Shown here one piece after another: positions 1 to 7,000 of a stretch of DNA of 35,386 nucleotides. Both the position numbers and the translations under genes were made by a program. This DNA comes from an uncultured Opitutia bacterium. GTDB lineage: Bacteria; Verrucomicrobiota; Verrucomicrobiia; Opitutales; Opitutaceae. The first letter of the stretch is position 1; every line of letters starts with the position of its first letter. Location of the stretch: contig CAIUOU010000091.1 of assembly GCA_903900845.1 (NCBI GenBank), forward strand, positions 1 through 35,386. The letters are read 5' to 3'. The notes below the pieces were generated by a model. The model was not told the origin of the DNA, made no database searches, and saw only the letters and a program-made list of their open reading frames with translations.

Positions 1-80
1 CCCGGGGTGGGGGTCGAACCCACAAGACTTGCGTCGGCAGATTTTGAGTCTGCTGCGTCTGCCAATTCCGCCACCCGGGC
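1..80 (-). tRNA. tRNA-Leu (anticodon CAA), missing its last bases at the window edge
   Basis: On the minus strand the sequence folds as a class II tRNA. It has a 5' acceptor arm GCCCGGG, a D-arm with AATTGGCAGA, an anticodon stem GCAGA/TCTGC closing the loop CTCAAAA (anticodon CAA, reading UUG), a long variable arm typical of Leu/Ser tRNAs, and a T-arm GTGGG-TTCGACC-CCCAC. The 3' acceptor strand CCCGGG reaches base 1 of the window, so the last pairing base, the discriminator and any CCA lie outside. A C-terminal gene fragment lies just upstream of it on the same strand. tRNA-Leu genes are frequent integration sites, but the 3' end that would serve as an att site points out of the window. Confidence 0.95.
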
Positions 81-93
81 GAACCGAAGCCGG

Positions 94-121
94 ACGGTAA
101 AATCGGGACGGAGGCTGTCGA
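94..121 (-). promoter_or_regulatory. Possible promoter of tRNA-Leu
   Basis: Reading the minus strand, TCGACA (116-121) is followed after 16 bases by TACCGT (94-99), about 14 bases upstream of the tRNA 5' end. Both hexamers are partial matches to the sigma-70 consensus, and the placement is right for a short tRNA leader. This is only a pattern match. Confidence 0.3.
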
Positions 122-147
122 CGCTAAATTCCCCGGCGGGCCGGACC

Positions 148-639
148 TCATCGCGGCTTCACCGCCGCGGCGGCGAGGGCGTCGCGGGTGCGTTGCAGGC
201 GGTCCCGCATCACGGGTTCGGTGACAAGCGGCAGGCCCTCGTCGAGCATGGCCAGGGCCTCGACGCGGGCTCCGCGTTCCACGTAGGCGCGGAAGGCGGC
301 GAGCAGGAGGCGGGTCTCGCGCGGAAACCGCCGCTGGCCCTCGCGCAACCGGGAGACCGTCTCTGCAAGAGGCAGCTCGGGGCAGCGGCGCCACAGCTCA
401 GCCAGCAACTCGTATGTCACAGCCATCGCGGGTTCCAGCCGCCAAGCCTCCTGCAGCCCGGCAAGGATCGGGGCCGCGTGCGCCGCGGTGAGCGGCGGAC
501 CGCCCCGGGGCGGTCGAGCGCCGAGCAACCGCAGGTGCGCGAGCGTGAACCAAGCGCGGGGTCGCGCCTGCCCGCCGGCGGTGGCGGCGGTGAGCAACTC
601 GAGCGCCCGCGCATTGTCGCCCGACTCGAACTGCTGCGC
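148..639 (-). pseudogene. 3' fragment of a TPR-like protein gene
   Basis: The reading frame is open on the minus strand from a stop at 640-642 down to 148. It encodes about 163 residues with no convincing start: the first residues, AQQFESGDNARALELLTAA, read like the middle of a tetratricopeptide helix pair. A TTG at 597 could be used in principle but would cut a TPR helix. Further helices fit TPR spacing (AWFTLAHLRLLG, TYELLAELWRRCPE, LLLAAFRAYVERGARVEALAML). I read this as the C-terminal remnant of a larger secreted TPR protein whose N-terminal part is the piece at 2354-2647. The link between the two pieces is inferred from orientation, position and style, not from an alignment. An alternative is a short functional TPR protein that starts at TTG. 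Confidence 0.6.
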
Positions 640-654
640 TCACTTTTGCAATCG

Positions 655-873
655 TGCTTGGGCGAAAAGACTTACAACAGCCTCATACAGGCCGGTGCAC
701 AAGGAGGTGCACACGTCGAAAAACCGCCGGTAGTCGACCCCAACCTGGAGGCCTGGGTGGCAGAGATGGAAGAGGTCATCGCAGCCTGGCCGAAGATCGA
801 ACCGACCGTGCGCGCGGGCCTGTTGGCCATCGTTCGCTCGCAGCGCGAATCTGTTGTTCGCGTGTCGCGATAG
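655..873 (+). pseudogene. C-terminal tail resembling a tyrosine recombinase (integrase relic)
   Basis: About 72 codons are open in a frame whose upstream part is only antisense to the TPR fragment. The visible protein ends with VIAAWPKIEPTVRAGLLAIV and a few more residues. A tail of the form (V/I)xAWPxLxxxxRxGIxAMV is one I associate with the extreme C-terminus of many phage-type tyrosine recombinases in environmental bacteria. None of the catalytic Arg/His/Tyr region is present. If the reading is right, this is what remains of an integrase whose body was lost when the segment rearranged; the junction with the TPR fragment falls at about 640-655. It could also be a small ORF starting at TTG 658. 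Confidence 0.45.
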
Positions 874-959
874 TTTACCCGATCCGAGGAGGGCACCGAT
901 GATCAGGCGCGGTCCCATGTGGTACGAATATTTCCTTTTTCCGGAATACGGTAACCACC

Positions 960-1016
960 TATACCTCATTGGAAATAGAAGTTATTTATCGACCTTTTCC
1001 AATTTCTGGAAATTGG
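960..1016 (+). promoter_or_regulatory. AT-rich promoter/operator of the HTH-nucleotidyltransferase pair
   Basis: This is one of the most AT-rich stretches in the window. It holds a perfect inverted repeat CCAATTTC-TG-GAAATTGG at 999-1016, and a second pair ATTGGAAA (968-975) / TTTCCAAT (996-1003) that shares a half-site with it. TATACC at 960-965 could be a -10 box, which would place the repeats over the transcription start and leader. The palindrome ends six bases before the GTG start of the HTH gene, a layout expected of an autorepressed operon. The -35 region (TTTTCC, 937-942) is weak. Confidence 0.5.
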
Positions 1017-1022
1017 TAGGGC

Positions 1023-1541
1023 GTGGTATCGCAAGACGTAGTTGTCGCCCTCAAGCTGCTGGAATCGCCCAAGTGGCCGGGATTCGCACGCCTGTCCGAA
1101 GCACTCGGTATGAGCCTTTCCCAGGTGCACCGCTCGATCGCGCGGTTGAGTGAGTCGCGTTTGTTTGTGAAGTCGGAGCAGACCATCCAACGAGCGAATC
1201 TCGCGCGATTTATTGTCCACGGACTGCCTTTTGCTTTCCCCGCGCGGCTCGGCGAGGTCACCCGAGGGATTGCGACGGCGTGGGCGTGTCCGGAGCTGAA
1301 AGACACCAGTCTTTCCAGTCTGGTCTCTGATGATCTCGCTCCCGTCTGGCCGGAGAGCGACGGCAAGATCAAGGGCCGCGCAATCGAGCCGCTGCACGAT
1401 GGGGTGCCAATTGCCGTGCAGAGCGACAAGGAGTTGTATGCGTTGCTCGCACTCATCGATGTGTTGCGGGTCGGACGTGCGCGGGAACGCGAGTTCGCTG
1501 AAGCCGAGCTGCAAAGGAGGATTCTCAATGTCCGTTCCTAA
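1023..1541 (+). CDS. Helix-turn-helix regulator, putative antitoxin-like partner of the downstream nucleotidyltransferase
   Basis: The protein has 172 residues. Residues about 20-48 (GFARLSEALGMSLSQVHRSI) form a clear winged-helix type HTH in which LSQVHRSIARL is the recognition helix. The rest has no catalytic motif; it contains a PVWP segment near the middle and a C-terminal ARERE-type helix. The frame is closed by a stop at 1017-1019, so GTG at 1023 is the first possible start. No Shine-Dalgarno precedes it and the operator palindrome lies directly upstream, so the message may be nearly leaderless. The 3' end overlaps the nucleotidyltransferase start by 14 bases, which implies translational coupling. 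Its base composition is less GC-rich than that of neighbouring genes. Pairing of an HTH protein with an NTase recalls AbiEi/AbiEii, but the AbiEi family itself is not recognisable. The regulator role is well supported; the antitoxin role is inference. Confidence 0.8.
   Translation: MVSQDVVVALKLLESPKWPGFARLSEALGMSLSQVHRSIARLSESRLFVKSEQTIQRANLARFIVHGLPFAFPARLGEVTRGIATAWACPELKDTSLSSLVSDDLAPVWPESDGKIKGRAIEPLHDGVPIAVQSDKELYALLALIDVLRVGRAREREFAEAELQRRILNVRS
1513..1520 (+). promoter_or_regulatory. Strong Shine-Dalgarno that fixes the nucleotidyltransferase start
   Basis: AAAGGAGG lies seven bases before ATG 1528, inside the end of the HTH gene. It is the only near-perfect Shine-Dalgarno seen before a gene in this window. 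It rules out the much longer upstream reading (from 1330) as the true start. Confidence 0.75.
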
Positions 1542-2226
1542 CCTTGGCGCCATGCGGGCCGTGGCGGAGCGGCTTGATCGCGTTGGGCTTCCTTATGCCT
1601 TCGTCGGCGGATCCGTCGTGAATCTCCTGATCGATCATCCGGAGCTGACGCCGGCCCGGCCGACCGACGACGTGGACGTCATCATCGAAATCATTTCGGG
1701 TGCGAGATACTCCGATGTGGAAGCCAGGCTTCGCGCGGTCGGCTTCAGCCATGACATGCAGCCAGGTGCCCCAAAGTGCCGATGGCTGCTTGGCCCCTTG
1801 ACCGTCGATATCATGCCAACCGAGGGAGCAGCCCTTGGACTGAATACCGCTTGGTTTGCGGAAGCGCTGGCCAGTTCAAGGTTACAAACCGTCGCGCACT
1901 CCGAGTTCCGGCTCATTTCGCCGGTCGCATTTCTCGCGACGAAGTTCACCGCCTTCCTGGATCGGGGTGATCGGGATTATTATGGCAGCCACGATCTGGA
2001 AGACTTCATCACCGTCGTCGACGGCCGCGCCGAAATCGTGGCGGAAGTTGATCGAGCGTCTCCGGGACTGCGTCGGTTTGTGATTACCAGCATCCGGCAG
2101 TTCTTATCTGAACCAAAATTCCGCGATGCGTTGCCCGGACATTTGCCGCCGGAAGAGGAAGAGCGGATCGTTCTCCTCCGCGGCAAACTCGAAAGCATTG
2201 CAACCCTTGCCCTGCCCGAGAATTGA
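1528..2226 (+). CDS. Nucleotidyltransferase of the Pol-beta superfamily (AbiEii/MNT-like), putative toxin
   Basis: The protein has 232 residues. It carries the nucleotidyltransferase signature: FVGGSVVNLL with G27-G28-S29, the metal-binding pair D48-x-D50 in PTDDVDVII, and a third acidic residue D94 in LTVDIMP. A lysine K139 is followed by a conserved-looking SHDLEDF block (154-160), after which the chain is helical. Known AbiEii/MenT-type toxins use the same fold to add nucleotides to tRNA acceptor ends, and MNT antitoxins use it to modify HEPN toxins; which applies here cannot be told from sequence. All catalytic positions are intact. The gene overlaps the HTH gene by 14 bases and has its own strong ribosome binding site. 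GC content is visibly lower than in the chromosomal genes around it, in line with acquisition. No HEPN partner is present in the window. Confidence 0.8.
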   Translation: MSVPNLGAMRAVAERLDRVGLPYAFVGGSVVNLLIDHPELTPARPTDDVDVIIEIISGARYSDVEARLRAVGFSHDMQPGAPKCRWLLGPLTVDIMPTEGAALGLNTAWFAEALASSRLQTVAHSEFRLISPVAFLATKFTAFLDRGDRDYYGSHDLEDFITVVDGRAEIVAEVDRASPGLRRFVITSIRQFLSEPKFRDALPGHLPPEEEERIVLLRGKLESIATLALPEN

Positions 2227-2353
2227 AGGACTCCTCGCGCAGGAGAGGTTTAGTTTGCGCGGCATCGTGACGCGACGACTGCAAACCGTTGCTTCCCCCC
2301 GACCAACCGCGACGTCAGCGCGACCTCCAAGGTTTTGATCCGAATCTCCGGCA

Positions 2354-2647
2354 TCACCATCGTACCCCGCCGCAGATCGCACGACCCCACCGACTGAGGC
2401 GCGGCCCGCGCCAGAGCGCCTCGAACACCGCTTGCGTAGAGTCGTCGCCGACCTGGGAGATGATCTTGAAGCCCTCCGCGCGCGCGTACCGCCACGGGGC
2501 GCCGCCGGGTTTGGTTTCGGTGATGACGAACGCGGGCAGCTCGACAACCGGGCCGGCCGCGGCGGGAGCGGGCTCGCCGGCGCGGGAGAAGACTCCGGCG
2601 AAAAGGGCGGCGGCGAGCCACCGGACGTTGCGCAGCGGGCGGTCCAT
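2354..2647 (-). pseudogene. 5' fragment of a secreted protein, probably the N-terminus of the split TPR gene
   Basis: The 97-codon frame starts with a clear signal peptide (MDRPLRNVRWLAAALFAGVF, then SRAGEPA). The mature start VVELPAFVITE is followed by PWRYARAEGFKIISQVGDD, an opening I associate with large secreted Opitutaceae proteins with TPR or peptidase-like bodies. From about residue 85 (RLSRWGRAICGG) to the stop at 2354 the sequence loses protein-like character, so the original frame probably breaks near 2390. The matching C-terminal part appears to be 148-639 on the same strand. The middle of the gene is missing and the acquired segment lies between the two pieces. Identification is moderate: the signal peptide and truncation are seen, and the shared origin is inferred. 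Confidence 0.6.
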
Positions 2648-2761
2648 GGGGCGGGATTACGCGGCACCGAAGCACGGCGCCTCCGGAGACGGCAAGGCGC
2701 GACCATGCGGGCCCGGATTTTCCCTCGACGCGCGCGGGGCGCGGCGGACACTCCGTCACCG

Positions 2762-3511
2762 ATGCCCGACTTCCGCGTCCATTGCGCGCCGCCCGCGGCC
2801 GGCGCGGCCGAGATCACCCTCTCGCCTGCGGAGACGCATCATCTCGTGACAGTGAACCGCGCGCGGATCGGAGCACCGGTGGTGGCGTTCGACGGCGGCG
2901 GCGCCGAATGGACCTGCGAGCTGGTGACGGACCGTCGCCAAGGGGCGGGGTTGCGGGTGGTGTCGTCGCGGCGACACCCCGCCCTGCCCTGCGCGATCAC
3001 GCTCGCGCAAGCGTTGCCGAAAGGCGCGTCGATGGACGGCATCGTGCGCAAGGCGACGGAGATCGGTGCGGCTCGCATCGTGCCGCTGGAGACGGAGCGC
3101 ACGCAGGTGCACCTTGAGGGCGAGCGCTCGGAGGGGAAGGTCGAGAAATGGCGCACGGCCGCGCTCGAAGCCGCCAAGCAATGCGGGAACCCTTTCCTGC
3201 CGGAGATCACGCCCGTGCAAAAACTTGAGTCCTGCCTCGCGGCGGCCGGTCAGGACCTGAAGCTAGTCGCGAGTCTGCACTCCGGGGCGCAGTCTTTGAA
3301 GGCGGTGCTGGCGGCTCGCAAAGCCGCGGGCTTGGGCGCGCCACGCACGGCAATCTGGATGATCGGACCCGAGGGGGATTTTTCCCCGGCGGAAATCACG
3401 CGGGTGACCGCGGCCGGATTCGAGCCCGTGACGCTCGGGCCGCTTACACTCCGCTGCGAGACGGCCGCCGTCTGCGCGCTGGCGATCCTCCGCCACGAAC
3501 TGACGGCGTGA
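2762..3511 (+). CDS. rsmE: 16S rRNA (uracil(1498)-N3)-methyltransferase RsmE
   Basis: The protein has 249 residues, the usual length for RsmE. It methylates N3 of U1498 in helix 44 of 16S rRNA using S-adenosylmethionine. The N-terminal PUA-like part includes the family sequence LSPAETHHLVTVNRARIG. The C-terminal SPOUT knot domain holds KATEIGAARIVPL, then MIGPEGDFSPAEI (G202 to I210), then LGPLTLRCETAAV near the end, which together form the cofactor-binding knot. The start is ATG 2762, since upstream sequence in this frame is antisense to the split gene. Bases before it (CTCCGTCACCG) show no Shine-Dalgarno. It is divergent from the truncated secreted-protein fragment, with about 114 bases between them. 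Confidence 0.95.
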   Translation: MPDFRVHCAPPAAGAAEITLSPAETHHLVTVNRARIGAPVVAFDGGGAEWTCELVTDRRQGAGLRVVSSRRHPALPCAITLAQALPKGASMDGIVRKATEIGAARIVPLETERTQVHLEGERSEGKVEKWRTAALEAAKQCGNPFLPEITPVQKLESCLAAAGQDLKLVASLHSGAQSLKAVLAARKAAGLGAPRTAIWMIGPEGDFSPAEITRVTAAGFEPVTLGPLTLRCETAAVCALAILRHELTA

Positions 3512-3660
3512 GGTCGACTGGATTCTGAAGGAAGAACGGAACGCCGTGGAGCGGTTGCCCACGGAACACCCAGCGCGGCTCCGCCGTAAACGAAGCAACG
3601 TCCGGGCTGCGCCGCGCCGGGAGGAGCGGGTGAAGGTGAGAGGGAGCGAATGGGAATTGG

Positions 3661-3705
3661 CGGAAAGAGTTTCCGAAGATCCGAGGGTGGCCCGCCTGAG
3701 GCGGG
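3661..3705. repeat. Two short hairpins downstream of rsmE
   Basis: CGGAAA-GAG-TTTCCG (3661-3675) and CCCGCC-TGA-GGCGGG (3691-3705) are perfect six-base stems. Neither is followed by a T tract, so they are more likely small palindromic repeats than intrinsic terminators. Confidence 0.4.
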
Positions 3706-3776
3706 TAAACGCCCTCGGCTACATCGCACGCGCTTCTCCACGAAAATCGTTACGGCTTTTCCGGACGAAAGGCATC

Positions 3777-3870
3777 CCCTGTAGCCGCGGCCGTTCGCCG
3801 CGGAGCAGGAAAAGCCTTCAGCTGTCGCGGCTCCTGCATAGGCCGGGGTCGCCGGACCCCGGCTACAGGG
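3777..3870. repeat. Composite REP-like palindromic element
   Basis: The outer arms CCCTGTAGCC (3777-3786) and GGCTACAGGG (3861-3870) are a perfect 10-base inverted repeat. Inside are two strong hairpins, CCGCGGC-CGTTC-GCCGCGG (3785-3803) and CCGGGGTC-GCCG-GACCCCGG (3843-3862), plus GCAGG/CCTGC arms at 3805-3809 and 3833-3837. The layout is that of a paired REP (BIME-like) element. The TGTAGCCG(C/G)GG... type ends are of a kind common between genes in this bacterial group. No transposase of the REP-associated type is in the window. Confidence 0.65.
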
Positions 3871-4037
3871 AATCGTGCCGCGGCGAGCGCCTGAATCTTC
3901 CGCGTTTTCCGTGCCTTCCGTGGGCGGCCTCCTTTCGGAAATTCATCCATACCGCCCCTCGCTCCCTTTGGTGTGTTTCGTGGTGGCTTCCTGATTCGTG
4001 GTTCAGAGCCCGGATCGGAGAATGCCGGCGCAAAAAA

Positions 4038-4059
4038 GGCGCGCCCGCTTGGGCGCGCC
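4038..4059 (-). terminator. Intrinsic terminator of the TonB-dependent receptor gene
   Basis: GGCGCGCCC-GCTT-GGGCGCGCC is a perfect nine-base stem. On the minus strand it is followed by six T residues, and it lies 26 bases after the stop of the receptor gene. This is the clearest intrinsic terminator in the window. Confidence 0.9.
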
Positions 4060-4084
4060 TGAGGAGAAGGGGGACGCTGGTACG

Positions 4085-7000
4085 TCAGAGGTCGAATCCG
4101 ACCGTGAAGATGAACTGGCGGGGCTCCTTGATGCGCCAGGCGTAGATGGAGCCGTCGGGGTTCGCGGCGACCGCCTGCAGGCGGCCGTTCTCGAACACGT
4201 CCTTCACGTTGAGCTGCACGTTGGCGCGCACCTTGTCGCCGAGGAGCCGGGTGCGGTAGCCGACGGAGAAGTCGTAGTAGTAACGCGCCGGATCGTAGAT
4301 CGGCTTGTTGGGATCGAGCTCGAGTACGACCCCCTTGAAGGAGCCCGGGAGCTGCGACGGCGCGGCGCCGTAGAAACCGATCGAGCCCTTGTCTTCCCAG
4401 CGGATCGAGCCGCCGACGTTGAAATTCTTCAGCATGCCCTCGGTGAACGAGTAGTTGGTGACGGTGCTCCAGCGGTACTTGCGCACCTGGGTGCGGGGCT
4501 TGCCGACGTTGGCGACACCGAAGAGGTACGGCGAAAGGAGGCCGTTGTAGTAGGCGGTCTCGGGGGTGTCGCCGCCGAGCGCGGGGATGGTGTTCCACCA
4601 GAGGCGACCCTCGTCGTCCTTGGCGGTCGTCCAGACCGGCAGACGAGACTGCCAGTAGTCGAACTGCTCGGGGCCGATGCGGGCGTCGAGGGCGACCTGC
4701 TGGGCGCCGGTGAACTTGATGCGCCAGTTGCGCGTGGGGTTGTAGGTGGCCTCGACCTCGTAGCCCTTGGAGAGCACATCCGACAGACCGTTGGTCTGTG
4801 GCTGGCCGGGACCGGCGGCGAGGAAGGTGGCCATCCAGTCGTCGGTCACGCCCATGATGCGGGCGGTGGCGGAGGTGAGCTGGGCCTGGGTGGGAGCGAC
4901 GCCCTGTTTGGCGAAACGGCTGGTGGCAAGGTTGAGCGCCCAAGGGTAGAAACCGTTGGCATCGCGGATGCCGTTGTTCTCGGGGCGGCCCTCGAGGCGG
5001 AACGTGCGGTTGCCGATGGTGCCGATCTCGCCGGCGCGGCTGCCGAGCTCCATCGTCTCGTAGCGGTTGATCTTCACGGCCAGCTTACCCTGAAGGGCGG
5101 TGAAGCTGACGCCGTAATCCTTGCCCTCGCCCTTGGCGTTGGGGAGCACGCCCTTCAGGTCCATGGCGTAGCGCACGACCTGCGGGAAGAAGCTGTCGGA
5201 GCGGTTGTAGTGAACGTTGAGCCAGCTGAGCGGGCGCAGCACCGCTCCGTAGGTCTTGGTCTCGCCGCGCTGCGAGGCGCGGGTGGCGGCCCCGAGCGGG
5301 CCGGTGGCGTCGTCGGTCCATGCCTGCCAGACGGAGTAGTTATCGTAGCTGACGAGACCGGTGGCCGGATTGACGGCGGCCTGGAGGGTATTGCGCTCGC
5401 GGCGGCGGTCACGGCGCAAGCCGACCGTGGTGATGAGGCGGTCGCCGAAGAAATAGCTCTGCGCGGTGACGCTCAGGGTGCGGAGCTCCTCGCGGCGGCG
5501 GGCGGTGCTGGCGCGGGCGAGGCTGTCGAAAGCGACGTTCTCGGTCGTCCAACGGCCGGTTAGGTTGTTGAACCAGTTCACGCCGTAGGTGCCGGCGAAG
5601 TCGCGGTAGGTGGACGGGCCGTACTCGGCATTCTGGCCGGTGGCGTCGCCGAGGTAGTAGCGGTAGGCGAGTTGGTTGCCGCTCACGCGGTTGGCGCGGT
5701 TGACCCACGGGTTGTCACCCGACGCCCAGTAACCGTAGGTGTAGGTGGCGCTGCTGTTGCGGTTGACCTCGGCGTGGGCGGCGACGCGCTGCGTGCCGAT
5801 CCAGGACAGGAGACGCGGGAGGTTGCGCGGCGTGAGCTGGTACGCGAGGTCGGCGTTCTGCGTGTCGAAGACCTCGGGCTGGCGGTTGTCGAACGGCCCG
5901 ACCGCCTCGACGTAGGGCCGCAGGAAGTTGGGGTTGGCGCGGCCGTCAAGCAGCTTGGAGTTCACGTCGACGTACAGCACGGTGTCCGTGTTATCGATCA
6001 CGCTGCGCGAGAAGCGGTCGAACTTCTGGTACATGTGACCGCCGCGCACGGCTAGGAGGTGCATGCCAGTGTTGAGAAGGATCTGCTCGGCCTCGATCCG
6101 CAGCGTGGAGGAGGTGTCCTCGCCGAAGTTGGCGGCGACAAAGTTCACGTTCTCCCAGTCGTAGACGGACTTGTCGCTGATGGCGGGGGCGAAGAACAGG
6201 GGGAACGGGTTGGACTTGCGACGGAAGATGTCAGTGCCGGTCTGAAGGTAGCGGATGTTGCTGTTGGCGGTGAACGGCGAGGGGACGCCGGAGGTCACCG
6301 GATTCGCCGTGCGCATCTGGCTGATGTAAGGCGCTGCCGAGCTGCCGTCCATGAACACGACGAGTCGGCCGTAGGTGCCGCCCGCCATGAGGCCCGGAGG
6401 CAGGAGGGAGTTCTCGTTCGTGACCGGGAAGGGTCCGGCCGTGCGCCCGCCCGCGTAAGAGACCAGCTGGGTGGTGGGATCGAACGACGGGCTGCCCGAG
6501 GCGCGCCACTCGAAGGTGGTGTCGCGCGGGGTGATCGAGTTGGGCCGGCGGTAGAAGTTGGTGTAGTGCTCGAAGGAGGCGTTGAGCGTGGTCAAGCGGA
6601 AGGGCCGCACCTGCACGGCTCCGTAGTAGCGGCGGATCTTCTCCTCGGCCGGCTTGCGCGTGAACCCCTTGGACTCGTCGACGGCGGAGAACCGGAAGGC
6701 CGCCTTGTCGGTGATCAGCGGGCGGTTGACGTCGAACGAGAGACGACGGCCGCCGCGGTCGTCGGCGCGGATCGTCGTGGAGGTCGACATCCGCGCGAGG
6801 TTGGCTCTGGACGGCACGAGGTTGACGGTGCCGGCGGCGGCACCGAGGCCGAACAGGTTGGAGTTGGGCCCGCGGGAGATCTCGACGGCGTCGATGTTGT
6901 ACGTGTCCATCGGGATCTTGTTGTTCGAGGAGAAGTTCCCCACCGCGATGTTGACGCCGCTGCCGCTGATGGGGCTGCCGACGCCGCGGATGCGGTTGGC

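Larger units (their letters stand above)
3512..4037. other. Long intergenic spacer with repeats and no gene
   Basis: About 525 bases between convergent rsmE and the TonB receptor hold no convincing gene. The one long frame crossing it is Arg/Pro-rich nonsense. The stretch contains short hairpins at 3661-3705, a composite REP-like element at 3777-3870, and a run at 3895-4010 with repeated variants of TTCCG(T/C)G and TTTCGTGG that reads like degenerate intergenic repeat sequence. The receptor's terminator follows at 4038. Confidence 0.6.

Noticed and set aside
1-80. tRNA-Leu as the attachment site of the acquired segment
   Set aside because: The tRNA 3' end, where integrases usually recombine, points out of the left edge, and the disrupted gene lies on the opposite side of the tRNA. 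The segment at 640-2390 is therefore not inserted at this tRNA.
2231-2245. CTCCT-CGCGC-AGGAG hairpin after the nucleotidyltransferase
   Set aside because: The stem is only five base pairs and no proper T tract follows, so calling it a terminator is not justified.
2250-2759. 169-residue minus-strand frame ending in a fairly protein-like sequence (TLEVALTSRLVGGKQRF)
   Set aside because: It mostly overlaps the better signal-peptide fragment in another frame and has no clear start. The last 30 codons could be a relic, but I cannot support a gene.
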